The notes beneath the pieces were generated by a model. The model was not told where the DNA came from. It saw only the letters and a list, made by a program, of their open reading frames with translations, and searched no databases. Of a DNA stretch of 64,000 bases, positions 54,031 through 62,993 are shown one piece after another. A program made the position numbers and the translations under genes. Origin of the DNA: Bacteroidota bacterium (GTDB taxonomy: Bacteria > Bacteroidota > Bacteroidia > B-17B0 > Aurantibacillaceae); assembly GCA_030692515.1 (NCBI GenBank), contig JAUXZS010000029.1:124001-188000 (forward strand). The letters run 5' to 3'. Each line of letters starts with the position of its first letter. The stretch's first letter is position 1.

Positions 54031-55932
54031 ATGAGCGATATTATACATCACGAATGCGGAGTTGCACTTATTAGGTTGCTAAAGCCGCTTGAATACTATA
54101 AAACTAAATATGGTTCGGCAAGATATGGCTTACATAAGCTATACCAAATCATGGAAAAAATGATTAACCGTGGGCAAGATGGGGCCGGTATTGCCACTAT
54201 CAAATTTGATGCGCAACCAGGAACCACCTACCTAGACCGTTTAAGATCTATTGAACCCAAGGCAACTCAAGATATTTTTGGTAAAATAAATAACCTATTT
54301 GTCAACGCGCAACAAAATAATCCTGAAGCATACAAAAGTGCAAATTGGCAAAAAGAAAATATTCCTTTCCTAGGCGAATTGATGTTAGGTCATTTACGTT
54401 ATGGCACTTTTGGTAAAAATAGTGTTCAAAGTTGTCACCCATTTAAACGTCAAAATAATTGGATGAGTCGCAATTTAGTGGTTGCCGGGAATTTTAATTT
54501 AACCAATGTAGACGAACTTTTTACTCACTTAGTTGAACTTGGTCAGCACCCAGTAGAAAAAGCGGATACCGTTACTGTAATGGAAAAAATTGGTCATTTT
54601 TTAGATAAGGACAACGACCGTTTATTCAAAAAATTTAAAGAACAAAACGATAAAAATTTTGAGATAAGTAAATTAATTCAGGCTAATATTGATGTAGCAT
54701 CTATTCTTAAAGAAAGCAGCAAGCGCTGGGATGGTGGCTATGTTATGTGCGGTATGATTGGGCATGGAGACGCTTTTGTTTTACGTGATCCAAATGGAAT
54801 ACGACCAGGATATTTTTATCAAGATGACGAAATAATTGTAGTAGCCAGCGAAAAACCAGTAATACAAACTGTTTTAAATGTTCCTTTTGAAAATGTAAAA
54901 GAGATTAAGCCCGGCCACGCTTTAATTATTAAAAGGGATGGTACATTAACTGAAGAGGAAATAATTGAACCACAAAAAAAATTATCTTGTTCTTTTGAAC
55001 GAATTTATTTTAGCAGAGGTAATGATGCGGATATTTACAAAGAACGCAATCAACTTGGAAGAAATTTAACTCAAAGTGTTTTAAACGCCGTTAACCAAGA
55101 TTTAGAAAATACTGTTTTTAGTTATATTCCAAACACTGCCGAAGTTGCATTTGGCGGGTTAATTGAAGGGATTGATGATTATGTAAATACATGGAAGGCA
55201 GAAGAAATTATTAAATTAAAAGATAATTTATCGGGAAAAGAATTAAAAAAAATATTAGCAACGCATCCAAGAATTCACAAAGTAATTTTAAAGGATGCTA
55301 AGCAACGCACTTTTATTACGGCAGATGAAGGAAGAGATAGCCTAGTTAATTTAGTGTATGATATTACCTACGGCACGGTAAAAAAAGGGGTTGATAGTTT
55401 GGTAATTTTAGATGATAGTATTGTTAGAGGTACTACTTTAAAACAAAGCATTTTAAAAATATTAGATAGATTAGAGCCTAAAAAAATAATTGTTGTTAGT
55501 TCGGCTCCTCAAATTAGATATCCTGATTGTTACGGTATTGATATGGCTGTGCTTGGAAAATTTGTTGCTTTTGAAGCGGCAATTAACTTACTTAAACAAA
55601 ATGGTAAAGAAAAATTCTTACAAGACGTTTATCAAAGAGCAAAAGTAGAAGTTGAGAAACCAAAGGAAGAACAAATCAATTTGGTTAAAGAAATTTACGC
55701 TAATTTTTCTGCCGAACAAATATCTGATAAAATTGCTGAAATAATAAAACCCAAAGATTTAAAAGCTGAATTTGTTTTAATTTATCAAAAATTAGATGGT
55801 TTGCATACTGCTTGTCCGAATAACTTAGGTGATTGGTATTTTAGTGGGAACTATCCTACGCCAGGCGGAAATAAAGTTAGCAACCAGGCTTTTGTAAATT
55901 ATATGGAAGGCAATAATGCTAGAGCGTATTAA
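54031..55932 (+). CDS. purF: Amidophosphoribosyltransferase
   Basis: 633 residues. An N-terminal glutamine amidotransferase domain, with the likely catalytic Cys9 in HHECGVALIRL exposed after propeptide removal, and motifs RGQDGAGIAT and HLRYGTFG, is followed by a phosphoribosyltransferase domain whose PRPP loop is LVILDDSIVRGTTL (near 455-468). It catalyses the first committed step of purine synthesis. The length exceeds that of the E. coli enzyme (505), as in other Bacteroidota, with an insertion around residues 80-110 and a long C terminus. It is not in a purine operon here; purC lies 6 kb away. Confidence 0.93.
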   Translation: MSDIIHHECGVALIRLLKPLEYYKTKYGSARYGLHKLYQIMEKMINRGQDGAGIATIKFDAQPGTTYLDRLRSIEPKATQDIFGKINNLFVNAQQNNPEAYKSANWQKENIPFLGELMLGHLRYGTFGKNSVQSCHPFKRQNNWMSRNLVVAGNFNLTNVDELFTHLVELGQHPVEKADTVTVMEKIGHFLDKDNDRLFKKFKEQNDKNFEISKLIQANIDVASILKESSKRWDGGYVMCGMIGHGDAFVLRDPNGIRPGYFYQDDEIIVVASEKPVIQTVLNVPFENVKEIKPGHALIIKRDGTLTEEEIIEPQKKLSCSFERIYFSRGNDADIYKERNQLGRNLTQSVLNAVNQDLENTVFSYIPNTAEVAFGGLIEGIDDYVNTWKAEEIIKLKDNLSGKELKKILATHPRIHKVILKDAKQRTFITADEGRDSLVNLVYDITYGTVKKGVDSLVILDDSIVRGTTLKQSILKILDRLEPKKIIVVSSAPQIRYPDCYGIDMAVLGKFVAFEAAINLLKQNGKEKFLQDVYQRAKVEVEKPKEEQINLVKEIYANFSAEQISDKIAEIIKPKDLKAEFVLIYQKLDGLHTACPNNLGDWYFSGNYPTPGGNKVSNQAFVNYMEGNNARAY

Positions 55933-55940
55933 AAGTTAAA

Positions 55941-56001
55941 AGCAGTGACTTTATTAAATTATTAAGAGCAGTGACTTCATTAAATTGTTGCGCAATTTAA
56001 T
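55941..56001. repeat. Direct repeat and palindrome after purF
   Basis: A 24-base segment starting AGCAGTGACTT occurs at 55941-55964 and 55967-55990 with three mismatches. The second copy runs into ATTAAATTG/CAATTTAAT (55979-55987, 55993-56001), a 9-bp stem that overlaps the end of the convergent lipoprotein gene and may terminate transcripts from both sides. Confidence 0.6.
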
Positions 56002-56329
56002 CCTCTAAAATACTTATACTGTTTACACCATCAATTTGAATTGTTCTTTTTCCTCCTTCTTTTTTTGGAATAGAAATTGTTGAGGTATATACTTTTTTTG
56101 TTTTTGTAATGCACTTAATTGTTCTATCTCCCGAATTTATTTTTCTGTATTCTGTTGTGGCCTGTATATCTATTTGCGAAAAAATAATATCGCTTCCTCC
56201 AATAATTACAGAGTCCATTATTTCCGTATTGTAATTGGTGAATCGTACTTCATATCCTTTACCACAAGAAGTAAAAATAAAAAAGAGAGAAATTAAAATA
56301 AAGGCAAATAAACTTTTTAAAAATTTCAT
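55997..56329 (-). CDS. Small putative lipoprotein, unknown function
   Basis: 110 residues with a lipoprotein signal peptide (MKFLKSLFAFILISLFFIFTSC, cut before Cys22 in the FTSC lipobox) and a small basic beta-rich body (TEYRKINSGDRTIKCITK, TSTISIPKKEGGKRTI). No family recognised. It converges with purF and lies 28 bases after smpB, so it may be the second gene of a smpB unit. Confidence 0.65.
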   Translation of the reverse strand: MKFLKSLFAFILISLFFIFTSCGKGYEVRFTNYNTEIMDSVIIGGSDIIFSQIDIQATTEYRKINSGDRTIKCITKTKKVYTSTISIPKKEGGKRTIQIDGVNSISILED

Positions 56330-56357
56330 TATTTCAAATTTAAAATTAGAATAGCAG

Positions 56358-56810
56358 TTAAAATTTTCTATTCATTTCTCGTTCAATATCTTTTTTCTTA
56401 ATATCATCGCGTTTATCGAACAATTTTTTTCCTTTCGCTAAAGCAATTTCCATTTTAGCAAAACCCTTATCGTTAATAAATAATCTTGTTGGGATTACAG
56501 TTAATCCTTGGTCTTTTACTTTTTTCAATAGCTTATTTAATTCTTGTCTGCTTAGCAACAACTTTCTTTCTCTTAAAGCTTCGTGCTGATAAAAAGAAGC
56601 ATCGGCATACTCCGAAATATGAAGATTTTTTACAAATAACTCGTCGTTTCTAAAATAGCAATAACTATCCGATAGTCCGGCTTTCCCCTCTCTAATAGAT
56701 TTTATTTCGGTTCCTTTTAAAACTAAACCTGCCACAAGCGTGTCCAAAAATTGATAGTCAAATTTTGCTCTGCGGTTTTCAATGTTAATCGTATTGCTTA
56801 ATTTAGCCAC
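56358..56810 (-). CDS. smpB: SsrA-binding protein SmpB
   Basis: 150 residues with the SmpB pattern: NRRAKFDYQFLDTLVAGLVLKGTEIKSIR near 13-40, GKAGLSDSYCYFRNDELFV, LHISEY, the long RERKLLLSRQELNKL, and the basic tail LAKGKKLFDKRDDIKKKD. It carries tmRNA to stalled ribosomes for trans-translation. The ssrA gene itself is not in the window. Divergent from the GNAT gene with 21 bases between starts. Confidence 0.96.
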   Translation of the reverse strand: MAKLSNTINIENRRAKFDYQFLDTLVAGLVLKGTEIKSIREGKAGLSDSYCYFRNDELFVKNLHISEYADASFYQHEALRERKLLLSRQELNKLLKKVKDQGLTVIPTRLFINDKGFAKMEIALAKGKKLFDKRDDIKKKDIEREMNRKF

Positions 56811-56831
56811 AAAGCAAAGTTACAATTAAAA

Positions 56832-57332
56832 ATGCAAAATTCGTCCCTTTTATTAAATCCGGTTTCTGAAAATGATTTAAATCAAATTGCAGAACTAGCT
56901 AAAACAATTTGGCAAAAACATTATGTTCCAATTATTGGACAAGAACAAGTAGATTATATGTTACAAAAAATATATAATTACGATAGCTTATTGGATCAAA
57001 TAAAAAATAAAAACCAAAACTATTATTTTATACAATCAAATAATACAACCATTGGTTTTTTATCTGTAACGCCAGAGGAAAATAATTGCTGGATGTTAAA
57101 TAAATTTTATTTGCTAGAAGAGACTGCCGGAAAAGGATTTGGCTCTATAATTTTAGAAAAATTAAAGAATAGTATTAAGCCAAAAAAAATTAAGTTAACT
57201 GTAAACCGAAATAATATTAAATCGATTAATTTTTATTTTAAAAATGGTTTTACAATTGAGTCTAGCGCCATATTTGATATTGGCAATGGTTATGTGATGG
57301 ACGATTTTATAATGGTGTGGCAACAGGGCTGA
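56832..57332 (+). CDS. GNAT-family N-acetyltransferase
   Basis: 166 residues. The acetyl-CoA-binding motif A region is FYLLEETAGKGFGSIILEKL (about 93-112), a slightly degenerate form of the R/Q-x-x-G-x-G/A loop; motif B is INFYFKNGFTIE. Substrate unknown: small molecules, proteins and antibiotics are all possible. Divergently paired with smpB. Confidence 0.8.
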   Translation: MQNSSLLLNPVSENDLNQIAELAKTIWQKHYVPIIGQEQVDYMLQKIYNYDSLLDQIKNKNQNYYFIQSNNTTIGFLSVTPEENNCWMLNKFYLLEETAGKGFGSIILEKLKNSIKPKKIKLTVNRNNIKSINFYFKNGFTIESSAIFDIGNGYVMDDFIMVWQQG

Positions 57333-57416
57333 CGCAGGATACAAGACTATAAGATACAATGCAACAGGATAGAGAACAGAATCGCGAAACCAGAAACTTT
57401 TAACTTTCTAAACTTT

Positions 57417-59453
57417 TCAACCTTCCAAACTTTTATTATCAAGCATTTTTTCAAGAGAATACATTTCATCCCTCAATCTTGCAGCTTCATTAAAATTCAT
57501 TTCTTTTGCAGCGCGTAACATGGCTGTTTTTGCTTTTGCAATTTGTTTTTTTAATTCGTCCTTACTCATGTATTGTATAACCGGATCAGCTGCTACATCA
57601 AGTGCTTCCGGCTCAAGATATACTCTTACTAATTTTCCATCCACAGTAATTTCTGTACCACTCATAGTAGGCTGTAATAACTGTTTTCGTCCTGCCTGAA
57701 CGGGTGTAATGTTGTGTTTAAAATTATAGTCAATTTGTTTTTTTCTTCTACGCTCCGTTTCCTCCATCGTTAATTTCATGCTGTCTGTAATTCTATCCGC
57801 ATACATGATAACTCTTCCGTTTACATTTCTTGCGGCTCTACCAACAGTTTGCACTAAACTTCTTACATTTCTTAAAAAGCCTTCTTTATCGGCATCTAAA
57901 ATGGCCACTAAACTTACTTCGGGTAAATCCAAGCCCTCACGCAATAAATTAATTCCAATTAAAACATCAAACATACCAACACGTAATTGTCGCAAAATTT
58001 CAACACGCTCCAAAGTATCAACTTCACTATGTATGTATCGGCATCGTACATTTAACTTTGTGAGATATTTGGTTAACTCTTCTGCCATACGTTTAGTTAA
58101 AGTTGTAACTAAAACACGCTCGTCTTTTGCAACAACTTTATGAATTTCATCTAACAAATCATCTACTTGATTGGAGCAAGGTCTAACTTCAATTAAAGGG
58201 TCTAATATTCCTGTAGGACGGATTAATTGTTCTACCACTATTCCTCCCGCTTCCGCTAATTCAAAATCTGCGGGTGTTGCGCTAATATAAATTACCTGAT
58301 TTAGCATTGCGTAAAACTCTTCAAATTTAAGCGGGCGATTATCTAAAGCAGAAGGCAAACGAAATCCATACTCCACCAAATTTTGTTTCCTGCTAAAATC
58401 TCCTCCATACATTGCTCTTACTTGCGGTAAAGAAACGTGACTTTCATCTACCATCAATAAAAAATCATCCGGAAAATAATCTATCAAACAAAATGGTCGT
58501 GTTCCCGGTAAGCGTCCATCAAAATAACGTGAATAGTTTTCGATGCCACTACAATAACCCAATTCACGCATCATCTCTAAATCAAAATTAACTCGCTCCT
58601 CTAATCTTTTAGCTTCAATGGTTCTACCTTGTTTATTAAAAAATTCTACTTGCTTTACCATATCTTCTTGAATAAAGACCATTGCTTTTTGAAGCGTGTC
58701 TGGCGCGGTAACAAAAATATTTGCAGGATAAACACTAAACGAATCAAATTTATTTATGATATGATTATTGGCGCTATCAAATGTTTCTATACTTTCAATC
58801 TCATCACCAAAAAAAAGTATTCGTAAACAGTAATCTGCATAAGGTAAGTTTACATCTACCGTATCTCCTTTCACTCTAAAAGTTCCTCTTTCAAATTCTG
58901 CAGTAGTGCGTGAGTATAAAGAACCAACAAATTGGTGTAATAATTTATTTCTGGAAATTAATTGTCCTACATGAATAGGAATAATATTCTTTTTAAAATC
59001 AGACGGATTACCCATACCGTAAATACAACTTACGGAACTTACTACTATCACATCTCTCCTTCCAGACAATAATGCAGAGGTTGTGCTTAATCGTAATTTT
59101 TCTATTTCTTGATTGATTGCTAAATCTTTTTCGATGTATGTTCCTGTAGTTGGAAGAAATGCTTCGGGTTGATAATAATCGTAATAACTTACAAAATATT
59201 CTACAGCGTTGTTTGGAAAAAATTGTTTGAACTCACTAAACAATTGCGCGGCTAAAGTTTTATTATGACATAAAATTAAAGTGGGTTTACTTACTTGTTG
59301 AATAACATTGGCGGCTGTAAATGTTTTTCCAGAACCGGTAACGCCCAACAAAACCTGATGCTTTGAATTTGAACGAATGCCTTCAACCAATTGCTTAATT
59401 GCTTGAGGCTGATCGCCTGTTGGTTGAAATTCAGATATCAATTCAAAATTCAT
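57417..59453 (-). CDS. uvrB: Excinuclease ABC subunit B
   Basis: 678 residues. Walker A LLGVTGSGKTFTAANVI (35-51), the beta-hairpin SYYDYYQPEAFLPTTGTYIEKD (near 92-113), DESHVSLPQVRAM (motif II region), TLTKRMAEELT, EGLDLPEVSLVAILDADKEGFLR and the C-terminal UVR motif (AAKEMNFNEAARLRDEMYSLE, about 645-665) that binds UvrC. It verifies damage and loads UvrC in nucleotide excision repair. Complete. Downstream bases to 57333 are an A/T-rich run of TTAAAAGTTTC-like repeats with nothing recognisable. Confidence 0.97.
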   Translation of the reverse strand: MNFELISEFQPTGDQPQAIKQLVEGIRSNSKHQVLLGVTGSGKTFTAANVIQQVSKPTLILCHNKTLAAQLFSEFKQFFPNNAVEYFVSYYDYYQPEAFLPTTGTYIEKDLAINQEIEKLRLSTTSALLSGRRDVIVVSSVSCIYGMGNPSDFKKNIIPIHVGQLISRNKLLHQFVGSLYSRTTAEFERGTFRVKGDTVDVNLPYADYCLRILFFGDEIESIETFDSANNHIINKFDSFSVYPANIFVTAPDTLQKAMVFIQEDMVKQVEFFNKQGRTIEAKRLEERVNFDLEMMRELGYCSGIENYSRYFDGRLPGTRPFCLIDYFPDDFLLMVDESHVSLPQVRAMYGGDFSRKQNLVEYGFRLPSALDNRPLKFEEFYAMLNQVIYISATPADFELAEAGGIVVEQLIRPTGILDPLIEVRPCSNQVDDLLDEIHKVVAKDERVLVTTLTKRMAEELTKYLTKLNVRCRYIHSEVDTLERVEILRQLRVGMFDVLIGINLLREGLDLPEVSLVAILDADKEGFLRNVRSLVQTVGRAARNVNGRVIMYADRITDSMKLTMEETERRRKKQIDYNFKHNITPVQAGRKQLLQPTMSGTEITVDGKLVRVYLEPEALDVAADPVIQYMSKDELKKQIAKAKTAMLRAAKEMNFNEAARLRDEMYSLEKMLDNKSLEG

Positions 59454-59536
59454 TTATTCGTATTTTAAATTATACATCTCCAAAAAATTAAATTTTTTTA
59501 AGCGAAAAAGTGTTTTTTTGGAAATGTTATGCAAAG

Positions 59537-60346
59537 TTACTTAATCAATTTATATTTCGCAGCAGCAAATTCTTTGTTACAATAATTAAAATGCCACCAT
59601 TCGCTGGTAATAGGGAAAAACTTTGCGTTCTGCATAACTTTTCTTAACAATTTTCTGTTTTCAAAAGCCTCTTGCGTTAACTCTCCGCTTTTTAAAAACT
59701 GCCATTCATAAACCGGTTGCGATAATTTTCCAAAAAAATCAAATTCCGAACCCATCTCTAATAATTTATGAGTGCTATTATCAATAATAGAAACATCCAA
59801 AGCGCAGCCATAGTTATGAAGTGAAATCGCAAATGGCGGCGATAAATAAGCGTATTTAATATTTGGTGGCATATCTAAGCTATCCCACATCATTTGCTGC
59901 ACATGCAAAGGTCGACTTGCATCAAAAATTATTAAAGAATAATTGGGGTATAATTGTTTTAAATAAAATTGTGCGTTACAAATTCTTATAGCAACATCAC
60001 AGGGGAAATAAGCTTTTCTTAGACCGTCATAAATATTTAACTTTAGAAAATTATCAGTGGATGCATATTTTAAATCAACTTTTATGGATGTATCCAAACT
60101 TTGAATATCAATAAGGTCATATTCTTTAAAAACATATTCTAAATAAGAAGTGTCGGCATTTGTTTTTAATTTAATTGCCGAAGCGCTAATATTAAAAGTA
60201 TCGTTGAAAGCAATAATTGGTCTTTTTGATATTTTATTGCCCTTGCATTCAGGAGCAGTATTGCATCCAAAAAACAAAAAAATCGTTACTAAAATATATA
60301 CTTGATAAATTCTCAAAAAATAATGGTTTGTTTCGTAAATTTTCAA
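59537..60346 (-). CDS. VanX/DdpX-like D-Ala-D-Ala dipeptidase lipoprotein (M15D)
   Basis: 269 residues. The export signal ends LFFGC (Cys28), a lipobox-like site, so it is probably a lipoprotein. The M15D pattern follows: DLKYASTDNFL (about 93-103), IFDASRPLHVQQMMWD (about 138-153), the zinc motif SLHNYGCALDVSI (about 176-188, SxHxxGxAxD) and EWWHFNY (near 248-254, Glu and His ligands). VanX-type enzymes hydrolyse D-Ala-D-Ala. With an envelope location it more likely recycles peptidoglycan peptides than confers vancomycin resistance. No vanA/vanH-like genes are nearby. Confidence 0.82.
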   Translation of the reverse strand: MKIYETNHYFLRIYQVYILVTIFLFFGCNTAPECKGNKISKRPIIAFNDTFNISASAIKLKTNADTSYLEYVFKEYDLIDIQSLDTSIKVDLKYASTDNFLKLNIYDGLRKAYFPCDVAIRICNAQFYLKQLYPNYSLIIFDASRPLHVQQMMWDSLDMPPNIKYAYLSPPFAISLHNYGCALDVSIIDNSTHKLLEMGSEFDFFGKLSQPVYEWQFLKSGELTQEAFENRKLLRKVMQNAKFFPITSEWWHFNYCNKEFAAAKYKLIK

Positions 60347-60383
60347 AGCAAATGGCTAATTTTGAAAGACAAAAAATTAACTT

Positions 60384-60872
60384 ATGCCTTCATTTGATAT
60401 CGCCAGTAAATTAGATGCTCAATTATTAGACAATGCAGTAAATGTAGCAAAAAAAGATATATTAAACCGTTGGGATTTTAGAGACAGTAAAAGCACCATT
60501 GAATTAAATAAAAAAGATTTAATAATAAATATTAGTACCGAAAACGATATGCGTTTGGATGCAATCTTAGATGCCATTCATTCACGTATGATTAAACAAA
60601 ACCTCGACCCACGAGGACTAGATGAAAGTAAAGAGCATTACCCAAGTGGTCCTTTAATTAAAAAAGATATTAAAGTTAGACAAGGTTTAGAAAAAGAAGC
60701 TTGTAAAAAAATAATGAAGGATATTAAAGACAGTAAAATAAAAGTTACTGCTCAAATCATGGATGATATTATTCGAGTTACAGCAAAAAAAATAGATGAT
60801 CTTCAAGCCGTAATAACATTATGTCGTAAAGGAGATTATGAAGTGCCTTTGCAGTTTATTAATATGAAGTAA
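60384..60872 (+). CDS. YajQ-family nucleotide-binding protein
   Basis: 162 residues, complete: MPSFDIASKLDAQLLDNAVNVAKKDI at the N terminus, RWDFRDSKSTIEL, ENDMRLDAILDAIHSRMIKQ, and the C-terminal GDYEVPLQFINMK. YajQ-family proteins bind cyclic di-GMP or other nucleotides in some bacteria; the role in Bacteroidota is open. It starts 38 bases from the divergent VanX-like gene and precedes the GHMP kinase by 32 bases. Confidence 0.93.
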   Translation: MPSFDIASKLDAQLLDNAVNVAKKDILNRWDFRDSKSTIELNKKDLIINISTENDMRLDAILDAIHSRMIKQNLDPRGLDESKEHYPSGPLIKKDIKVRQGLEKEACKKIMKDIKDSKIKVTAQIMDDIIRVTAKKIDDLQAVITLCRKGDYEVPLQFINMK

Positions 60873-60904
60873 TTAAATTCAAAATAAAGGTCTCACACTA
60901 ATAT

Positions 60905-61930
60905 ATGATAATAAGAAGTAAAGCTCCATTAAGGATTGGATTAGCAGGTGGAGGAACAGATGTTAGTCCGTACGCGGATATTTACGGTGGCGCAATTTTA
61001 AATGCCACTATTGATTTATACGCTTACGCATCATTAGAGCCACTTTCAAACGGTAAAATAGAATTTTGTTATGATGGAACTGATCGTTGTGTGATTTTAG
61101 AAAGTAAAAAAGAATTAGAGTTAGTGGAAGGATTTGAATTGTTTATTGGCGTTTACAATCGTTTAGTAAAACAATTTAATTTAGATGCTTTATCCTTTCG
61201 TTTAACCTCCTACATCGAAGCACCTCAGGGCTCTGGACTTGGCACCTCTTCTACCATTGTGGTTTCTTTAATTGGTGCCTTTGTAGAGTGGTTAAAATTA
61301 CCTTTAGGTAAATATGACATTGCGCATTTAGCTTACGAAATAGAACGTGTTGATTTAAACATGAGCGGTGGAAGACAAGACCAATACGCCGCAACATTTG
61401 GTGGCATTAATTATATGGAGTTTTTGAGCGACGACCGAGTAATTGTAAATCCGCTACATTTAAAAGATAAAATAATAAATGAATTAGAATTTAATTTGCT
61501 TTTATATTTTACAGCAACACAACGTTTATCGGCAACTATTATAAATGAACAAGTACAAAATGTAAAAGATAAAAACGAAAAATCGGTTGATGCCATGCAT
61601 AATTTAAAAGAGCAAGCGCATCAAATGAAAGATAGTTTATTGCGTGGTGAAATAAATAAAATTGGTGAAATATTAAATTTTGGCTGGAAAAATAAAAAAG
61701 CAATGGCGCAATCCATCACCAATCCACTCATTGATAAAATATATGATACAGCATTACAAAACGGCGCAACTGGTGGAAAAATTTCTGGTGCCGGTGGTGG
61801 TGGCTTTATGTTTTTTTTATGCCCCGGCGTTACAAAAGTAAAAGTGTCAAAAGCCATTGAAGCCATCGGTGGAAAAACACAATCCTTTAAATTTACAAAA
61901 GAAGGGTTAGTAACATGGACGATCAATTAG
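60905..61930 (+). CDS. GHMP kinase, heptose-7-phosphate-kinase-like (HddA type)
   Basis: 341 residues with GHMP motifs: SKAPLRIGLAGGGTDVSPY (5-23), ATP-binding PQGSGLGTSSTI (near 109-120) and GKISGAGGGGFMFFL (near 290-305). Residues such as GGTDVSPYAD and SGGRQDQYAA match D-glycero-alpha-D-manno-heptose 7-phosphate kinase, which makes heptose for surface polysaccharide or S-layer glycan. Other sugar kinases of the family, such as fucokinase-like enzymes, cannot be excluded. Its partners are not adjacent. 32 bases after the YajQ-family gene. Confidence 0.82.
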   Translation: MIIRSKAPLRIGLAGGGTDVSPYADIYGGAILNATIDLYAYASLEPLSNGKIEFCYDGTDRCVILESKKELELVEGFELFIGVYNRLVKQFNLDALSFRLTSYIEAPQGSGLGTSSTIVVSLIGAFVEWLKLPLGKYDIAHLAYEIERVDLNMSGGRQDQYAATFGGINYMEFLSDDRVIVNPLHLKDKIINELEFNLLLYFTATQRLSATIINEQVQNVKDKNEKSVDAMHNLKEQAHQMKDSLLRGEINKIGEILNFGWKNKKAMAQSITNPLIDKIYDTALQNGATGGKISGAGGGGFMFFLCPGVTKVKVSKAIEAIGGKTQSFKFTKEGLVTWTIN

Positions 61931-62015
61931 TTAAATAGTAAATAGCGAAAAGTTAATAGTAAACAAATAGCAGTAAAACAGTAATTTCAAAATAAGAAAC
62001 GTGAAACAAGAAACA

Positions 62016-62966
62016 ATGAACATAAAAACATTAGACGTCACCAATTTTAAATTCGAAAATCAAACAGCTTACTATAAAGGAAAAGTGCGCGATGTATACA
62101 CTATCGGAGATTCTTTATTAGTAATGATTGCCAGTGATAGAATAAGTGCATTTGACGTTGTTTTACCAAGAGGTATTCCTTACAAAGGACAAGTATTAAA
62201 TCAAATTGCAGAGCAGTTTTTAAATGCAACTAAAGATATTATTCCTAATTGGTTAATATCAACTCCGCATCCAAACGTAAGCATCGGTCGTATGTGCCAG
62301 CCTTTTAAAGTTGAAATGGTTGTTCGCGGATATTTATCAGGACATGCGGCAAGAACCTACGCGAGTGGTTTAAGAGAACTGTGCGGCGTAAAATTAGCAG
62401 AAGATTTAAAAGAAAGCGATAAATTACCTCAACCCATAATTACTCCTACTACAAAGGCTTCTCAGGGTCACGACGAAGATATTAGTCGCGAAGAAATTAT
62501 TAAACAAGGCATTGTAAGTAAAGAACATTACGAACAATTAGAAAAATACACTTTAGAACTTTATGCACGCGGACAAGAAATTGCTCACAAAATGGGTTTA
62601 ATTTTAGTAGATACTAAATATGAATTTGGTTTGTTTGATGGTAAAATTTATTTGATGGATGAAATTCACACCCCTGACTCTTCGCGTTATTTTTATTTGG
62701 AAGGTTATCATGAGCGTCAGCAAAAAGGAGAAGAACAAAAACAATTGAGTAAAGAGTTTGTAAGAAGATGGCTAATTGAAAATGGTTTTCAAGGCAAAGA
62801 AGATCAGGCTGTTCCCGAAATGAGCGACGATTGGGTAACTGAAATAAGCAACCGTTATATTGAATTATATGAAAAAGTGGGTGGTAAAAGCTTTGTAAAG
62901 TCAAATTATGACAACATATTAGAGGATATTGAAAATTCAATAAAAACTGAACTAAAAAAATTATAA
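62016..62966 (+). CDS. purC: Phosphoribosylaminoimidazole-succinocarboxamide synthase
   Basis: 316 residues from the ATG at 62016; a GTG five codons upstream is the alternative. Motifs: [29 protein letters not shown] (about 19-47), [45 protein letters not shown] and [28 protein letters not shown]. It adds aspartate to CAIR in purine synthesis. This is the longer class of PurC, usual in Bacteroidota. The 85 bases before it are AT-rich short repeats without a clear promoter. Confidence 0.95.
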   Translation: MNIKTLDVTNFKFENQTAYYKGKVRDVYTIGDSLLVMIASDRISAFDVVLPRGIPYKGQVLNQIAEQFLNATKDIIPNWLISTPHPNVSIGRMCQPFKVEMVVRGYLSGHAARTYASGLRELCGVKLAEDLKESDKLPQPIITPTTKASQGHDEDISREEIIKQGIVSKEHYEQLEKYTLELYARGQEIAHKMGLILVDTKYEFGLFDGKIYLMDEIHTPDSSRYFYLEGYHERQQKGEEQKQLSKEFVRRWLIENGFQGKEDQAVPEMSDDWVTEISNRYIELYEKVGGKSFVKSNYDNILEDIENSIKTELKKL

Positions 62967-62993
62967 CTTTACAACATCACTAAAACAAGCAGA

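Noticed and set aside
57333-57416. Terminator or small RNA after uvrB
   Set aside because: Only degenerate AAAGTTT-like short repeats are visible, with no stable stem and T-tract.
59537-60346. Vancomycin resistance through the VanX-like enzyme
   Set aside because: No vanA or vanH partners, and a lipoprotein signal points to envelope peptide recycling.
61621-61926. 101-codon open frame opposite the GHMP kinase
   Set aside because: Antisense shadow; the kinase motifs account for this DNA.
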